From assembly GCA_015680685.1 (NCBI GenBank), contig MNCI01026334.1, forward strand, positions 892,149-929,468: a stretch of 37,320 bases of DNA. Reading direction: 5' to 3'. The notes beneath the pieces were generated by a model. That model saw only the letters and a program-made list of their open reading frames with translations. It was not told the DNA's origin and searched no databases. Below are positions 1-10,812 of the stretch, one piece after another. Made by a program: the position numbers and the translations under genes. Source of the stretch: Gnetum montanum. Its lineage: Eukaryota; Streptophyta; Gnetopsida; Gnetales; Gnetaceae. Within the stretch, counting starts at the first letter, position 1. The number at the start of each line of letters is the position of its first letter.

Positions 1-312
1 TATTGCTGTACACAACTTGCGTTCAGGTACAAAGCTGCTCGAATAAAGAACCATTCACTTGGGGGACTCCTATTGCGGGCACATGGAAAATATTCTATCT
101 CTGGGGTGATCAATCCGCCAGAGCTTTGCTACTTCTAGCCTCTATATGGAAATGAGGGGAGTGCCACCTCTTATTTATAGATTTGGCGGTGGACCGCGAT
201 ATCTCGTATGCGATATCGCAGAGAACGATACAATATCACGTACGCGATATCACAGGGGATGCGATATCGCGGCGGCCGCAATATTATGGCTTGTGCATAT
301 CATGTCTCATCA
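1..312 (-). mobile_element. Partial LTR, Ty3/gypsy lineage (minus orientation, 5' part)
   Basis: Read on the minus strand, this begins TGATGAGACATG at base 312 and runs off the left edge of the window. It carries a U3 with several near-palindromic GCGATATCGC-type motifs (about 198-276), then a TATA-type box (TATAAATA near 173-180). The stretch to the left edge is homologous to the LTR at 1694-2514, for example at GCAAAGCTCT and GAATATTTTCC. No PPT precedes the LTR start on the minus strand, so this is a 5' LTR or a solo LTR whose remainder lies outside the window. It interrupts element 1, whose 3' half continues at 313. Confidence 0.75.
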
Positions 313-435
313 GGGAAGTTTTTCAATTCCTCTCTATGACTTGCGATTGTGCATCCCTTGCTTTCATATCCATAACTCGCTCGCTGGTACTCCGATTTTC
401 ATTCCGTTTGAACCTACTTGAACCTAGAGTGTTTA

Positions 436-455
436 GCTTAGTCGTGGGGGAGGGG
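436..455 (+). other. Internal polypurine tract of element 1
   Basis: The sequence TTAGTCGTGGGGGAGGGG closely resembles the terminal PPT of the same element (TTAGTTGTGGGGG at 1679-1691). It sits before the tail ORF. The equivalent site occurs in element 2 (10056-10070), element 3 (13032-13050, minus) and element 5 (35864-35888, minus). It could prime a second plus-strand start, or be a relic of a duplicated end; the sequence does not say which. Confidence 0.5.
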
Positions 456-714
456 CACATGCCGAACAACGCATAAATTTTTTGAAATTTTTCATCACCC
501 AAAGGAAATTATTAAGGGTAATTAGTTATAAAATAAAGAATAAAATGTATCAAAAATAATTTCATCCCCTTAGCTATACCAAAAAATTAAATTTGGAAAC
601 CACCTAAGTCATAGGACTCATTATTACAACCTTTTGGGAAATATCACATGGAGATAAAATAAGATCATTAATTAAGGCAAGCAGTAAGGTATAAGTTAAT
701 TTCAAAAACAACCT

Positions 715-743
715 TACTAACACTTGACCCCATGTGATTGCAG
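715..743 (+). promoter_or_regulatory. Candidate branch point and 3' splice site before tail ORF
   Basis: TACTAAC (715-721), an exact branch-point consensus, lies about 20 bases before TGATTGCAG, whose AG abuts the ATG at 744. A donor-like AAG/GTATAAGT occurs at 686-696, but it would give an intron of only 55 bases, short for a plant, so a more distant donor is more likely if splicing happens. Element 2 has TGATTGCAG at the matching place (ends 10308). This would fit a spliced subgenomic mRNA for the 3' ORF, which is inference. Confidence 0.4.
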
Positions 744-1511
744 ATGGCCCCGAAATGTGGACAACAGGAAGGTCCTGCTCAAGGTGCGATCAAACGATCT
801 TGGAGAGGTGGAAGACAAGATCCTACTGGACAACATGCAGAATAGGAGGAACAATCATTCATCATTCATCAAAAAGATCCTCCTATCATACAGTCTGAGT
901 AGGTAGAAGGAGGAGCGGTTGCATTGCCGGAACAGGGACAACATCTCACGTTGCCCCAAGATTGTGTTCAGGCCACCCATGAAAAGCCCACATTCGCTAC
1001 GGTGATTTTGGAGTTAAACTTTGAATCTTTTATAGAGTTCACTCCTGAGGCCATTAGGGATCACCTCAAAGGGTCTCCCTTATGGCCTGCCCTCTTTGAA
1101 AGTGGTGCCTGGTACTTAGGGGAAATGTACCAATTTTGGCACAATAAAGAAGAAGGCACCACGATTAAAAATTGTGGTGTGACTATTGATTTCTCTGTTC
1201 AAGCCATTTTGGAAGTATTAAACCTTTCGAATATAGGGCCAAAGGTTGCTCAGAAATAGTTGGACACTTTCAGAACTAAGAAACTTAATAAATTATTGAC
1301 AAAGAATAAAAGGGTGGCAACAGAAAAAGAGAAGGCTGACTGGGATGCCTCTATGGCACAAGCGCAAACTTACACACACGCCAAGGCACTTAAGGCCTTA
1401 TAAGAGGAGAAACTCCAGGCCATACTTCAACGACATGAAATCCCAAGACCTAGAGCGCAAGAAAAGGGAAAGACACCTATGGAGGATCCACTGCCACCAC
1501 GAACTACGTGA
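744..1511 (+). pseudogene. Decayed tail ORF of element 1, downstream of pol
   Basis: One reading frame runs from ATG 744 to the stop at 1509-1511 (255 codons), broken by in-frame stops at 843, 900, 1257 and 1401. Each internal stop is TAG or TAA and could be an old CAG or CAA codon after C-to-T change. The longest open piece (903-1256) contains GVTIDFSVQAILEVL. This recalls the FSPEAIN-type motif of the putative plant transposon protein domain often found in the 3' region of plant LTR elements; that assignment is tentative. The C-terminal part is charged and likely helical (KEKADWDASMAQAQ). No transmembrane or env-like features were seen. It lies between the internal and terminal polypurine tracts, a position typical of additional ORFs in plant gypsy elements. 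Confidence 0.55.
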
Positions 1512-1670
1512 GTTCCACCAATTTTGTAATCATAGGATTTTCTTTTGTGTTGTGTCTCAATTTTGTTCTGACTCCACACTGTGGCATGAATCCATTCTAG
1601 TCAGTGAATAATCCCATACCTATCCACTATGTAATCAATGGAGCTTGTTCTCTCTGTAACTCGAGGATGA

Positions 1671-1693
1671 GTTTTCATTTAGTTGTGGGGGTA
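1671..1693 (+). other. Terminal polypurine tract of element 1
   Basis: The purine-rich TTAGTTGTGGGGGTA lies immediately before the LTR start TGATGAG. The block upstream (GATGAGTTTTCATTTAG) is conserved at the same place in element 2 (10784-10812) and, on the minus strand, in element 5 (34907-34935). It serves as the plus-strand DNA primer in reverse transcription. Confidence 0.8.
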
Positions 1694-2514
1694 TGATGAG
1701 TTATGAATTTGTTGGCTGTGATATCGCTGCCGTGATATCACAGCTGTGATATTGCGTACACAATATCGCAGCATGCCTCAATTTCTATAAATAAGAGGCA
1801 GCTTTCCTTATTTTAGAATCTAGTTTAGTTCCTTAGCAAAGCTCTAGCATTTTTTCCCCTCCAGAGATGGAATATTTTCCAGTGTCTACCTATAGTGTGG
1901 TGCATGTAATTGTACGACATCCTTTATTCGAGTGTGAGGTACTTGGACATGCACATGACCAATAATAAAGATCGAGATTACTTCATCATTGTAGCATTCA
2001 CTTTGTTTATTTAGTTATTTAATTATTATTTATTGCTTTCCTAGTTAATCTCTTCTCACCCTTATCTCATGTTAAATCGCGGAATGAGTACGACTTGATT
2101 ACGAGCATTTAAGTGTGACTACTTGGTAACCCAGTGGCGTACCTAGGATCTGCGTTTGGTAATCTTAGTGGTAGTCATGCACGAAGTCCAAGATATGCAT
2201 GGATAATCAAGGAACGGATGCTCATTGCACTTAGGCTAGTTAGATTCTTTTACCCTTTCTCTCTTAGCTTAGATAATATTACTTTCTATTGCCTTCAGTA
2301 GTAGCATTAGATTAGGAAACCCATCATACACCTCACTCTGGACTAAACCATACATGACAAATATAATACTAGTCCAGGTGGGAAGACAACGAACTATGAC
2401 CTAAGGATAACTGTCTAGGTGCCACAACTAGTCTGTCTACAGAGTTCGACCGGATCGTGCGTGAGAACACTCATATTCATATGGTTGAGTGTAGGGGTAC
2501 CTCGCCACTCATCA
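1694..2514 (+). repeat. 3' LTR of element 1 (821 bp)
   Basis: The LTR starts TGATGAG and ends CTCATCA, short perfect inverted termini. U3 carries iterated near-palindromic motifs around GTGATATCAC (about 1718-1766), followed by TATAAATAAG near 1784. The R/U5 half has a polyadenylation-type AATAATAAAG near 1960. The U5 half is shared with the LTRs at 5729, 10813, 25578, 27579 and 34043 (for example GGACTAAACCATA...GACAA and ATGGTTGRGTGTAGGGGTAC). Confidence 0.85.
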
Positions 2515-3323
2515 AATATGCAACTTCAAATGTGGTTCCTTGTGAAGCTTATGTTCATTCTCATATAATAAGTATGAGTTGCCCACTTATTTCTCTAACT
2601 CTATCCTTGGTCAACCATTAGTTAACATGGCTAAGTTGGCATAACATAGGTTAACAAGCTTCATGTATTTAATCATTTCCTCAATCTATAACTCTTTCAT
2701 TTGAATCTCATCTTGGTTATAAGCATCCAAGTCATCAAAAATGGGTTGTCATACATCTCCTTAGAGTTGATAGAGGGCTTGATTTAGCTTCAACTTTTCT
2801 AATTGAATTTCCTTTTCATTAATTTATTTTTGTATGCTTATTTATTTCTTATAATGATTTTTGAGTTTTCATACTTTAGTGCACATCCTTCATTGAGAGA
2901 TTTTATTTTTTAGCTACCAATGTATGTACATCTATATGAACTTTGGCCAACTTCTCTTAGAGATGCTTAAGGTATTACTCCATTTGTTCTTTTCGATTTT
3001 CAACTTTAACAATATCATATTTTCTTTGGCTAGCTATTGGTTCTCCTTGGGCACCATGGAAAGGTTCTTGTTTGTTCCATTTAACATTATTTTTATTAAG
3101 AGTACATCCTAGTTGACATTTTTCTTACTATTTTCACTAATGTTGTTTACCCTTTAGCTATTAAAAGGCTTCATCTTTGATAAGGCTTGGTTGATGAAGC
3201 TATATCTGATTATTGGAATTATAGTTCTACACCTTCATTTCTTAATTGTTGATTAACCAATTTTTCCTCCTATAGTTACATATTTGTAATTATAGGCTTA
3301 TCCCTTATCTTAATAAATATAAA
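2515..3323. other. AT-rich sequence, no recognised gene
   Basis: Short ORFs only (the longest, 2924-3112 plus, is low-complexity and hydrophobic). On the minus strand, residue runs such as EKEIQLEKLKLN can be read between stops, suggesting old coding sequence with coiled-coil character, perhaps continuing the broken ORF at 3324-3701. No LTR, PPT or RNA gene was recognised. Confidence 0.4.
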
Positions 3324-3701
3324 CTAGATTGTTGTGATGTCTTTGAGCATGCCAAAGACATGTGAAATTGATTGCTCAGCCTCTACAATTCTCTCCAACA
3401 TATCATTATGTTGGAATATACTCATACTCCTTGAACTAGTCCTTATAGACATTTGAATATCTACCATTATAGAAAAATATGGGAATGGTGCTATAGGGAC
3501 TTTCAATGTTTCACTGATCATATTGGCCACAATCTCTACAAGTATCTCTTACTCCTTGTATGGCATGACTACCACTATGGCTCCATCATCCTCTTTCAAC
3601 ATCACAGAGAAGGTTGCAGTATTACGTAGGATTTATAACATTTCACTAGTATGTAGGTTGATTGCAACTTCTCTAGTGGTAGGGTTCACTTGGACAATGG
3701 C
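3324..3701 (-). pseudogene. Unrecognised broken ORF
   Basis: Reading from 3701 down to the stop at 3324-3326 gives 126 codons in one frame with only two internal stops. Both are TAA and consistent with former CAA codons. Visible stretches include DGAIVVVMPYKE, ANMISETLKVPIAPFPYF and MLERIVEAEQSISHVFGMLK. This balanced amino-acid composition is unlike the noise around it. I do not recognise the family. The adjoining upstream frame (3945-3673, minus) contains plausible peptide (QLMKLHELLVGN) in another frame, so the coding region may extend to about 3945 with a frameshift. It may be a retroelement tail ORF or a host pseudogene; there is no evidence to choose. Confidence 0.4.
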
Positions 3702-3945
3702 CTAACTTCTTTATGCATAAAAAGATTAGAGAGATCATCCTATTGCCAACTAATAGTTCGTGCAACTTCATTAATTGGATCATGACAAAATGGTAGTTTC
3801 CCAATCCTTCACTAGGTGCTTGGTGATATGATTCCAGTTGCTTGGTCCTGGTTCCAACATGTAAGGTTTCAACTACTTTTCTTATATTTAACAATGGAGG
3901 TGGAACCTTCTCTTGAAACTTAAGTGATGGCTTCTCGTTCACCAT

Positions 3946-5050
3946 CTCTTACTACAGTGTTGATGTGGTCCTTTAGAGACATCCTTGAAGTAACAAGTAA
4001 TTTCTTTCCTTTTATATAATTTCTAGATGAGACATGAAGAGGAGTGTCTTTCTACCCTTCTCATTTTCCTTAAAATATTTCTCAATTTTCAAGAAAATGA
4101 ATTGAGGTGGGTTAATTTCCAACTAAGTGTTGCATAGACCGTGGTAGAGAAGGATGTGACTTGTTGGATCATACCATGTGATTGAGATGGTATGTAATTA
4201 TTTTGACATAGGTTATTTCTACCTAGGATAGTGCTCCATGCTCATTTCAATCAACTTCATAGTACCGTTGGGTTCATTATTTCTTCCTATCTACATTTGA
4301 CTGAGTTAACATGCCTACAAATTTGGTTCCCATGTTTGGGATCCCTAGGACCTTATCAATGATTTCCATCAAGTAGGAGATGGTGACATCCTTAATCTTA
4401 ACTCTTGCATCTTCTTAGCAGTTACTCTTGAAGAGATATATCTTTTCGATATGTTATTTTTCATTTGTTGAAATTGTGAACCATAAGTGATATGCTTGCA
4501 ATTGATCTCAAACCTCTTGAGGTGCAAAATTCTAGGAAGGATCTAAAACTTGGTTCTTGCAATATAGAAGTTGAGATATCCTTCATTCAGATCTTTTGTA
4601 GGCAAGCTTCTGTAAGGATCACTTCAAAAGTGGATCTTTATCTTGGTATTTTATCTTACCTAGACTACCCTATTTCTATTATGGGAATCTATCTAATGAA
4701 TTCTACTTTAGGTTCTTCTCTCATTAGTCTAATTACATGTATGACTTCAAGATCATGTGCTTGCTCTCATCCATGTCCTCTTCCTCCACATGACCTCTTT
4801 TCCCTACATTGGAACAAACTTCTAATCTTCAAGACTTTCTTGAGTGCGATTTGCAATCACATTAATGATGAATTGTCATTTTCCCAAATGATTTATAAGA
4901 ATTTATCCTCTATTATCCTTAGAATTATCCAAAGTTTAAAAAATTGATAGCATTAATGCTTTAATGTGACTATGGTAGAATGTTTTGGAGGCTCTAAAAT
5001 AGCTAGATTATCTTAAATTTAAGCTATTTTGATCATTCTTGGTGTTAACT
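3946..5050. other. Decayed sequence, no recognised gene
   Basis: There is an open frame of 151 codons on the plus strand (4492-4947), but its composition (Ser/Leu/Ile/Cys rich, no motif) looks like chance opening. On the minus strand the same interval reads as short peptide blocks between stops, including one charged block near 4760-4800. This is compatible with an ancient minus-strand retroelement. Confidence 0.35.
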
Positions 5051-5370
5051 ATCTTAGATGTTAAAAAACCTGGGGTTTTTCAAGTTCCTTAATTATAGAT
5101 TAAGTAACCCACACAACATAGAGCTTAACTCTAGGAGCTCATAGGTTTTTAAAAAATTGAAATTAGAGGTCTGGTTCAAAAGATATCACTAGTAGAAGGC
5201 TTTTGCTCTTAGAAACAACAAAAACTACTCTTGTGAAAAGTGAAAATGATGAAAATTTCACTCATGTGTATATATAGTGCTTTTATACTATGTCAATGTT
5301 GTTGTGTCAATGGGGCTATGTCAACAAAGTTCTCTATGTTGATGTTATTAAAGTATGAAATTTTCTTTAA
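5051..5370 (-). promoter_or_regulatory. Promoter-like block, possible LTR fragment
   Basis: On the minus strand, repeats of CATTGACA/TTGACATAG (about 5288-5345) precede TATA-type sequence (TATAAAAG near 5280 and TATATATA near 5270). This copies the layout of the U3 regions of the gypsy LTRs elsewhere in the window. The downstream sequence does not obviously match their R/U5. No terminal TG/CA ends or target-site duplication could be placed. Confidence 0.3.
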
Positions 5371-5728
5371 AAATTGGTGCATTTTCAAAGAATTTCCTTT
5401 AGTTTCTTGAGTTGAATTAGAGTTAAGAAAAGGTCTTCTAGGCCATGAAGATATTTTGGATATTCGAATGAGGATGAAATGTTAAATTTAAATGTGTGGA
5501 ATCTTAAAACATGTTAGGAAATATGGGGGTTTTTTAATCATGAAATTTTAACAAAAATAAGAATAAAATAATCAAATGATGATGCATAGTAGTGAAGCGC
5601 ATAATGCTTGATGCGTTGGAATTGTGGAAGTTGGTTTAGAAACTAGATCTTCAAGAGTGATATAAGTGGATCCACCCCATAAGCTAAAATGCCCTTGTAT
5701 AACCATCTCATAAGGTGTCCATGGACAT

Positions 5729-6629
5729 TGATGATTCATGATTTGCTTGGCCTTAACATTGGAGCCTTGACACCTGATGAATTGCTATTTTCTATTTGCT
5801 ACAATGTCAGGTATGCAACGTTGGACTTGTGATGTCAGGTACATGATGTTGGGATCTTGACACAACGTCAGGTATCCAATGTTGGGTGGTATACACTGGC
5901 CTATAAATATAGCACCTGGGCTCTCAATTTGAAGTCAATTTTTTCAATAGTTTTTCATAGTTTTTTCAATAGAGTAGTCAAATTCTTGTAGTTTTATTCC
6001 GTAATCTTAGAGAATAGTCAGTGAGTGCCCACAGAGTAGATCTGAGTCAGTTGTACGAAGTCTTATTCGACTGGTAATGTACCTGGACATATTCCATGAA
6101 TGATAATAAAATCAAGATTGATTCTTATTCATTACAAAACTTTGACTTAGATTAGATTTACTTTCCATTCAATTTACTTTTCATGTACTTAGTTAATATT
6201 TACATTTTCATGCATGTTAATTAACTACGCACATAAGTACGATCACTTCAAGCATGTGTATGACTCTTCGTAATCCCAGCAATGTTTAATGTTTGGTAAC
6301 CTAGTAGCGTTATATGTGTTCAAGATGTGCACAGGAAGAGGGACCAGATACTTATGTTAGGGTAATTGATTATTAATTAGCAATTAGATTAGTTGAATTG
6401 ATTATAAATTGAGTTTTGACATATTGTTAATAGTAGAACAATAAAATATAAAATAATAAAAATCATATGCCTCGCTCTGGACTAAACCATACGTGACAAA
6501 GCTACCACTAGTCCAAGTGGGAAGATAATGAACTACGATCAAGGCATAGCAATTTAGATGCCACAACTAGTCCCATCCATGGAATTTGATTAGATCATGC
6601 GTGAACACTTGTGATTCATATGGTTGGGC
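5729..6629 (+). repeat. 5' LTR of element 2 (3' end missing at an N)
   Basis: The LTR starts TGATGATTCATG and aligns with 10813-11755. It has iterated AATGTCAGG-type motifs (about 5802-5885), TATAAATATAGC at 5901, and GTACCTGGACATATTCC and AATAATAAAATC in R/U5. The alignment stops at an N near 6630, just after ATGGTTGGGC. The expected GTAGGGGTACC...CTCATTA end and the primer-binding site are absent, so about 30 bases of LTR plus the PBS are lost at that join. Confidence 0.85.
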
Positions 6630-6705
6630 NTATAGGACCCATAATGCATCGTATGATGAGAACACTCGTAAGAGAAATGATAGGATATATACTAAATAAA
6701 ATTAG

Positions 6706-8318
6706 AGTGAACAACCTCAAATAGGTGTTTCCTCTACTGATTTAGACCCTTACTACACCCAAAGACTACATTCAAGTGGTGGAGATAATCCTAGAGGAGA
6801 TGGAAAAAGTCCTAGAACAAGGAGGGCCTCAAGGCTTAGGACCTCCTCTAAACTTAGAAAAGATAAATCAAGGGACCACAGGGAGAACTATAGAAGCCAT
6901 AATAATTCTCCTAGTTCCTCATCTTCCTCTTCCTCTTCAACATCTAGTTCTGATAAAGATGAACATAGGTATATAGCTAAAGCTCCACTATGGGGACAAG
7001 ACAAAGATAGAAATCGAACCCAAGGGAAAAATCAGAGACATCACAATGAGCATAGACAAGATCTTCACAATCAAACACATGGAAATATAAATTTTCATCA
7101 TAACATGTCTAATGATGATGAACCCTTGTTGGCCACTAAGAGCCTAATGGAGATCACGGAGGTAGTTAAGATACCTCACAGGCATCACAGGAATAGTCAC
7201 TTACCTAGGTTTGATATAAAAAATATTCCTAAATTTGGGGGAGGCTACGATTCAGATCCACAACATCATCTACAAGCCTTCCATGATGCTTGTGCCTTAT
7301 ACAACATTGAACTGGGTGGCAAAAGCTTAAGCTCTTTCCTAGGATCCTAATCAACAAAGCCAAAGTATGGTATTGATCATTGGAACTAAGTTCCATTCAC
7401 TAGTGGTCCACAATGCTAGAACTTTTTAATGAAAAATACCAAACCTATGCAAGGGTGTCCAACTTGAGGAGACAAATCCAAGAGTGGAAGTAAGAAAATC
7501 ATGAACCCTTGGATGTGGCCTTGGATAGATACTATTTGCTACTACAGAGATGCCCAGGCCATGGTTTCTTTGAGGAAAGGTAACTTTTCCACATCATAGA
7601 TGGGATTCATAATGAAACAAGGGAGACCCTTGGGATGTATGCTCTAGGACAATTATACAAGCTACAACCCCATCAGATCAAAGAGTTAATCAAGTGTATG
7701 ACAAAAGAAGAAGGAGAGCTATGTAGACGAGAGAATGTAGAGAAAAATAACTAGGACCCAGCTCTACAAAAGAAAAACATTCATATAGAGGTAGCTCTCA
7801 ATGAGGTGATTTTACAGTAGACCTTGCCAATACAAAATTATATCATTGAGATTAAAGAAAAGTTGGATAAGATGTCAGAATCAATGAATGAGAAAGGTAA
7901 AACTTACAAAGAAATCATAGAGGAGAGAGTAGTGCAAAATGAATCAAGTGAACATAACAAAAGGAGGAAAAAGAGCCAAGAAACAACTAGGAACACTTTT
8001 TGGCAAGAAGGGGAAATGGTTGTAGAAGAAGAGGCTATAGACTCAACCACTGAAGAGGATCGTGGATGTGACATTTGCCTATATGACCATCCAAAGGGCC
8101 ATTACTTGATCTTATTGCATCTACAAGAGTATTGGGCTAATGCATTAAATCTAAAGTTTATAGAATACATGCTTAGGAGATTTCCTCTTCTATGTAGTAA
8201 TTTTAGACAACCCCAAAACCAACTATACTATCCTTGGGGGACTTATTACCAGCCTCAACACTGTCATCAACTATATTGGCAACAACCACAGTCATGGGGG
8301 AGGTCACCACCAAACTAG
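6706..8318 (+). pseudogene. Broken Ty3/gypsy gag of element 2
   Basis: Gag is the capsid polyprotein. The first part (6706-7350) is open. It runs from an Arg/Ser-rich and poly-Ser region (SPSSSSSSSS near 6910-6940) into the capsid N-terminal domain with HLPRFDIKNIPKFGGGYDSD and HHLQAFHDACALY. A frameshift near 7320-7332 moves the remainder to the next frame. It goes on with VSNLRRQIQEWK, EPLDVALDRYYLLLQRCPGHGF and HIIDGIHNETRETL, with stops near 7371, 7401, 7491, 7581, 7752 and 7818. The last open piece (7824-8318) has a coiled-coil-like start and ends Tyr/Pro/Gln-rich. No CCHC zinc knuckle was seen. The matching minus-strand gag in element 3 has the same domain order. The stops mostly sit where CAA, CAG or TGG would be expected. 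Confidence 0.8.
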
Positions 8319-10055
8319 CCATATCCTTCCTACCAACTGAACCCACAAAAATATTATGTTCAATACCATGTTTTGCCAACTAGTTCTACTTCCTCTATCT
8401 CAAATCACTACTACCACTCTTCTGAATATCATTATCCCACAACATCTTATACGAGATCACCATCTCACACTCTCACCCTACATCATATCCTCAATATTCT
8501 CATACTTACCTCCACCATATGTCACCTCCAACAACATAGGAAGGTTTAGCATCACAACATCAATGAGAGAATGCCACTTGTGCTATGAACATATATGTAA
8601 ATGATTACACTAGTAGATCTCAACCAAAGTCTTGAAAACTTTCCTTATGGAGGAAAGGTTGTAAGGTGAAGCAAAACACTCATGGACCTACTACATCACT
8701 TGAAACAGCACAAGGCCAATCTAATGCAACAACATTCCTTACAAAAATGATGCCTCCTAATCATACACAAAAGCCAACAACCATTACCTCTCCGACACAA
8801 GACATAAACAATAAACATATCATTGTGGAGAGATATAAGAATCCATATCACCAATAATGGTAAAGGGTGCATTTGTGGTTCAGAAGTTCAAAATATTAAC
8901 ACAACCCCTATACTGACCCACCATAAATTTCAAGAGTAAGTGTGTGAGCAAAAGCCAATCTAGACAGTAGCCACTAAACCAAAAGACACCTAGTGGCTTG
9001 AAAATGAGAATATAAAACTATCTCAAAGATTTATGGAAGTAACTGATTTACTTATTAGTTCTAGAATTTTATGATTCTTCATATGTTTTCCATTTCTTAA
9101 TATTTTTCTTTTCTTTATATTTTTCTCTTTTCTTAAGTCATTCTCTTTATGTTTTATGAATGTATTTTATGTTTTTATTAATAAAATTGCCAAGTCATGA
9201 TGTAGAAGTCAATGCTTTGTGTTGGGGTTTCTGTATTATGCTATTAAGATGATTAGGTAAGTAATTGTGTAAAGTAGTGAGACCACCTCATCCATCGCTC
9301 TAGTTCTTTGAATAAAATGTATTTTTCATGGAAATAATTTGGTTCTTCTTTTATGAAACTAAAATTAATTAATGATCATTTTATTTTAAAGAAAGAGAAA
9401 ATGACCAAGTGGGAATGGAAAAGGGTGTGACCTTAAGGGTACTTGTTGGGTTCTCTTCTTAACTTCCTTCATGTGGTTTATGACTCCTCTTGAAATGTAT
9501 AATTACTCCTTGGTCAACCAATAAAAAGGAAACTTTGTCTTTGCATGGTGTGGTTCCTATCCAAAAANACACGAACCTATTGTGGACATGGTTAAGTACC
9601 TTACGTCCAAATCTCTGTAATCCATTCTCATTCTATTATTCACCTCACTGTTGCATGCAATTATGAGCCTTTTGGTTTTGTGTAGTATAGTGAAACATCC
9701 TAAAAATGGTAGTTGTGTGTTGTTTGGAACAAAGGCATGATCTATATTTAACTTCTCGAGTGCCCATGGACATCTACAGAAGTGGTTATGCAAGGGCATT
9801 ATGGCAAGAGCCTACTTTGGGGAGGACCCACTTGCATAACTTTTGTTGATCATGAATTTGAACTAACCTTCATGTCTTCCAGAACATCAATGATGGTTTC
9901 TCTAAATTTATGCATGATTTTGGGACTACTTCTCATCTGTTTCATTAAATTTCCTACTTTTCTATTTCCATATCCATTAATATTTCTTGGCCATCTTTTA
10001 AATTAGACTTTGGTTTCAATTATTCAAAAACCTATGTGCTTTTGGAGTTACGCTT
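8319..10055 (+). other. Internal region of element 2 without recognisable pol
   Basis: The first 500 bases continue a Pro/Ser/Tyr/Thr-rich reading with stops, like the gag C-terminus of element 3. From about 8860 to 10055 no conserved retroelement motif could be read in any frame. The longest ORFs (9557-9799 minus and 9782-10006 plus) look accidental. A purine-rich run lies at about 9388-9428, and an N lies near 9567. In related elements RT, RNase H and integrase occupy this place. Confidence 0.5.
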
Positions 10056-10070
10056 ATTAGTCATGGGGGC
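10056..10070 (+). other. Internal polypurine tract of element 2
   Basis: TTAGTCATGGGGG followed by CCAAGGATGCC aligns with the internal tract of element 1 (436-455 and its downstream ATGCC...AAATTTTTGA). This marks the end of the missing pol region and the start of the tail. Confidence 0.5.
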
Positions 10071-10280
10071 CAAGGATGCCTACTTTAAAATTTTTGAGAT
10101 TTTTCCAACATCCTATTCTTGAACATCATTGTAACTAATAGTATTTGATCAAAATAATATGAATAGCTTGATGATTTTAGTTACCTTAGAGCCTTGGGCA
10201 TAGTATGTTGTAATCAACTTATGCTTCAATGAAAACTAAGGGAGCTGACAAGGGTTAACTATTAAGGAAAATTTACCATA

Positions 10281-10812
10281 GCTAATGTTGATCCTTTGGT
10301 GATTGCAGGTGATGCTAAAAGAAACATCTAAGGAAGAAGGTCTTCTGCCAGGCACAAAAACAAAGCCAAGATAGGGATAACAGGGGATATGGCCATGGAC
10401 ACATCATAGTACATACAAGATAGCAGCTCAAGCTTTGCATGTTTGCTAGATCCATGGGGCAATGAGAAGAAATTTTAGTCCACACTTCAAGAATGTTCTA
10501 CATAACCAAAGAAGCACCAACATAACAATCAAGGTTAAAAGTTTACTGCCACTAGTGACAACAAGAAGAATCATCTTCAACAAATTTTTAAGGACATCTA
10601 CGAATTTTGTAATCTTCAATGTTTGTCTAGTCTTTTTGTCACTTTGTCATTTTGTATGCATCCACTTGAATAAAATTCTATAATGTAGCACTCAAAGTTA
10701 GTTAATAGTTTGCATATCAATCAATAATCCCATACCTTCCCAATATTTTATAAGAAACTTGTTCCTCATTTTGTTTAATTCAAGGATGAGTTTTCATTTA
10801 GTTGTGGGGGTA
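10281..10812 (+). other. Tail of element 2 with splice-acceptor-like site and terminal PPT
   Basis: TGATTGCAG ends at 10308 with a branch-like GCTAATG about 27 bases before it, matching the acceptor-like site of element 1. The tail ORF itself is no longer readable beyond short pieces. The last 230 bases align with element 1 (AATTTTGTAATC, then AATAATCCCATACC, then GATGAGTTTTCATTTAG), ending in the PPT TTGTGGGGGTA at 10802-10812. Confidence 0.6.

Larger units (their letters stand above)
313..2514 (+). mobile_element. Element 1: 3' part of a Ty3/gypsy-type LTR retrotransposon
   Basis: This is the right half of a plus-strand element. It holds an internal polypurine tract, a decayed tail ORF, the terminal PPT and a full 3' LTR. 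Integrase and everything upstream are missing, displaced or cut off by the LTR at 1-312. Assignment to Ty3/gypsy is by homology of the LTR, PPT and tail to elements 3 and 5, which carry pol in the order RT, RNase H, integrase. The LTR ends at 2514; the following bases AATAT (2515-2519) would be its target-site duplication, whose partner is not in view. Confidence 0.7.

Noticed and set aside
924-1259. 111-codon ORF as a free-standing gene
   Set aside because: The same frame is readable upstream to 744 and downstream to 1511 across stops, so it is a piece of the broken tail ORF.
4492-4947. 151-codon plus-strand ORF, the longest in the window
   Set aside because: No motif, Ser/Cys/Ile-rich composition, no start context or neighbours; it opposes fragmentary minus-strand coding text, so it is most likely a chance opening.
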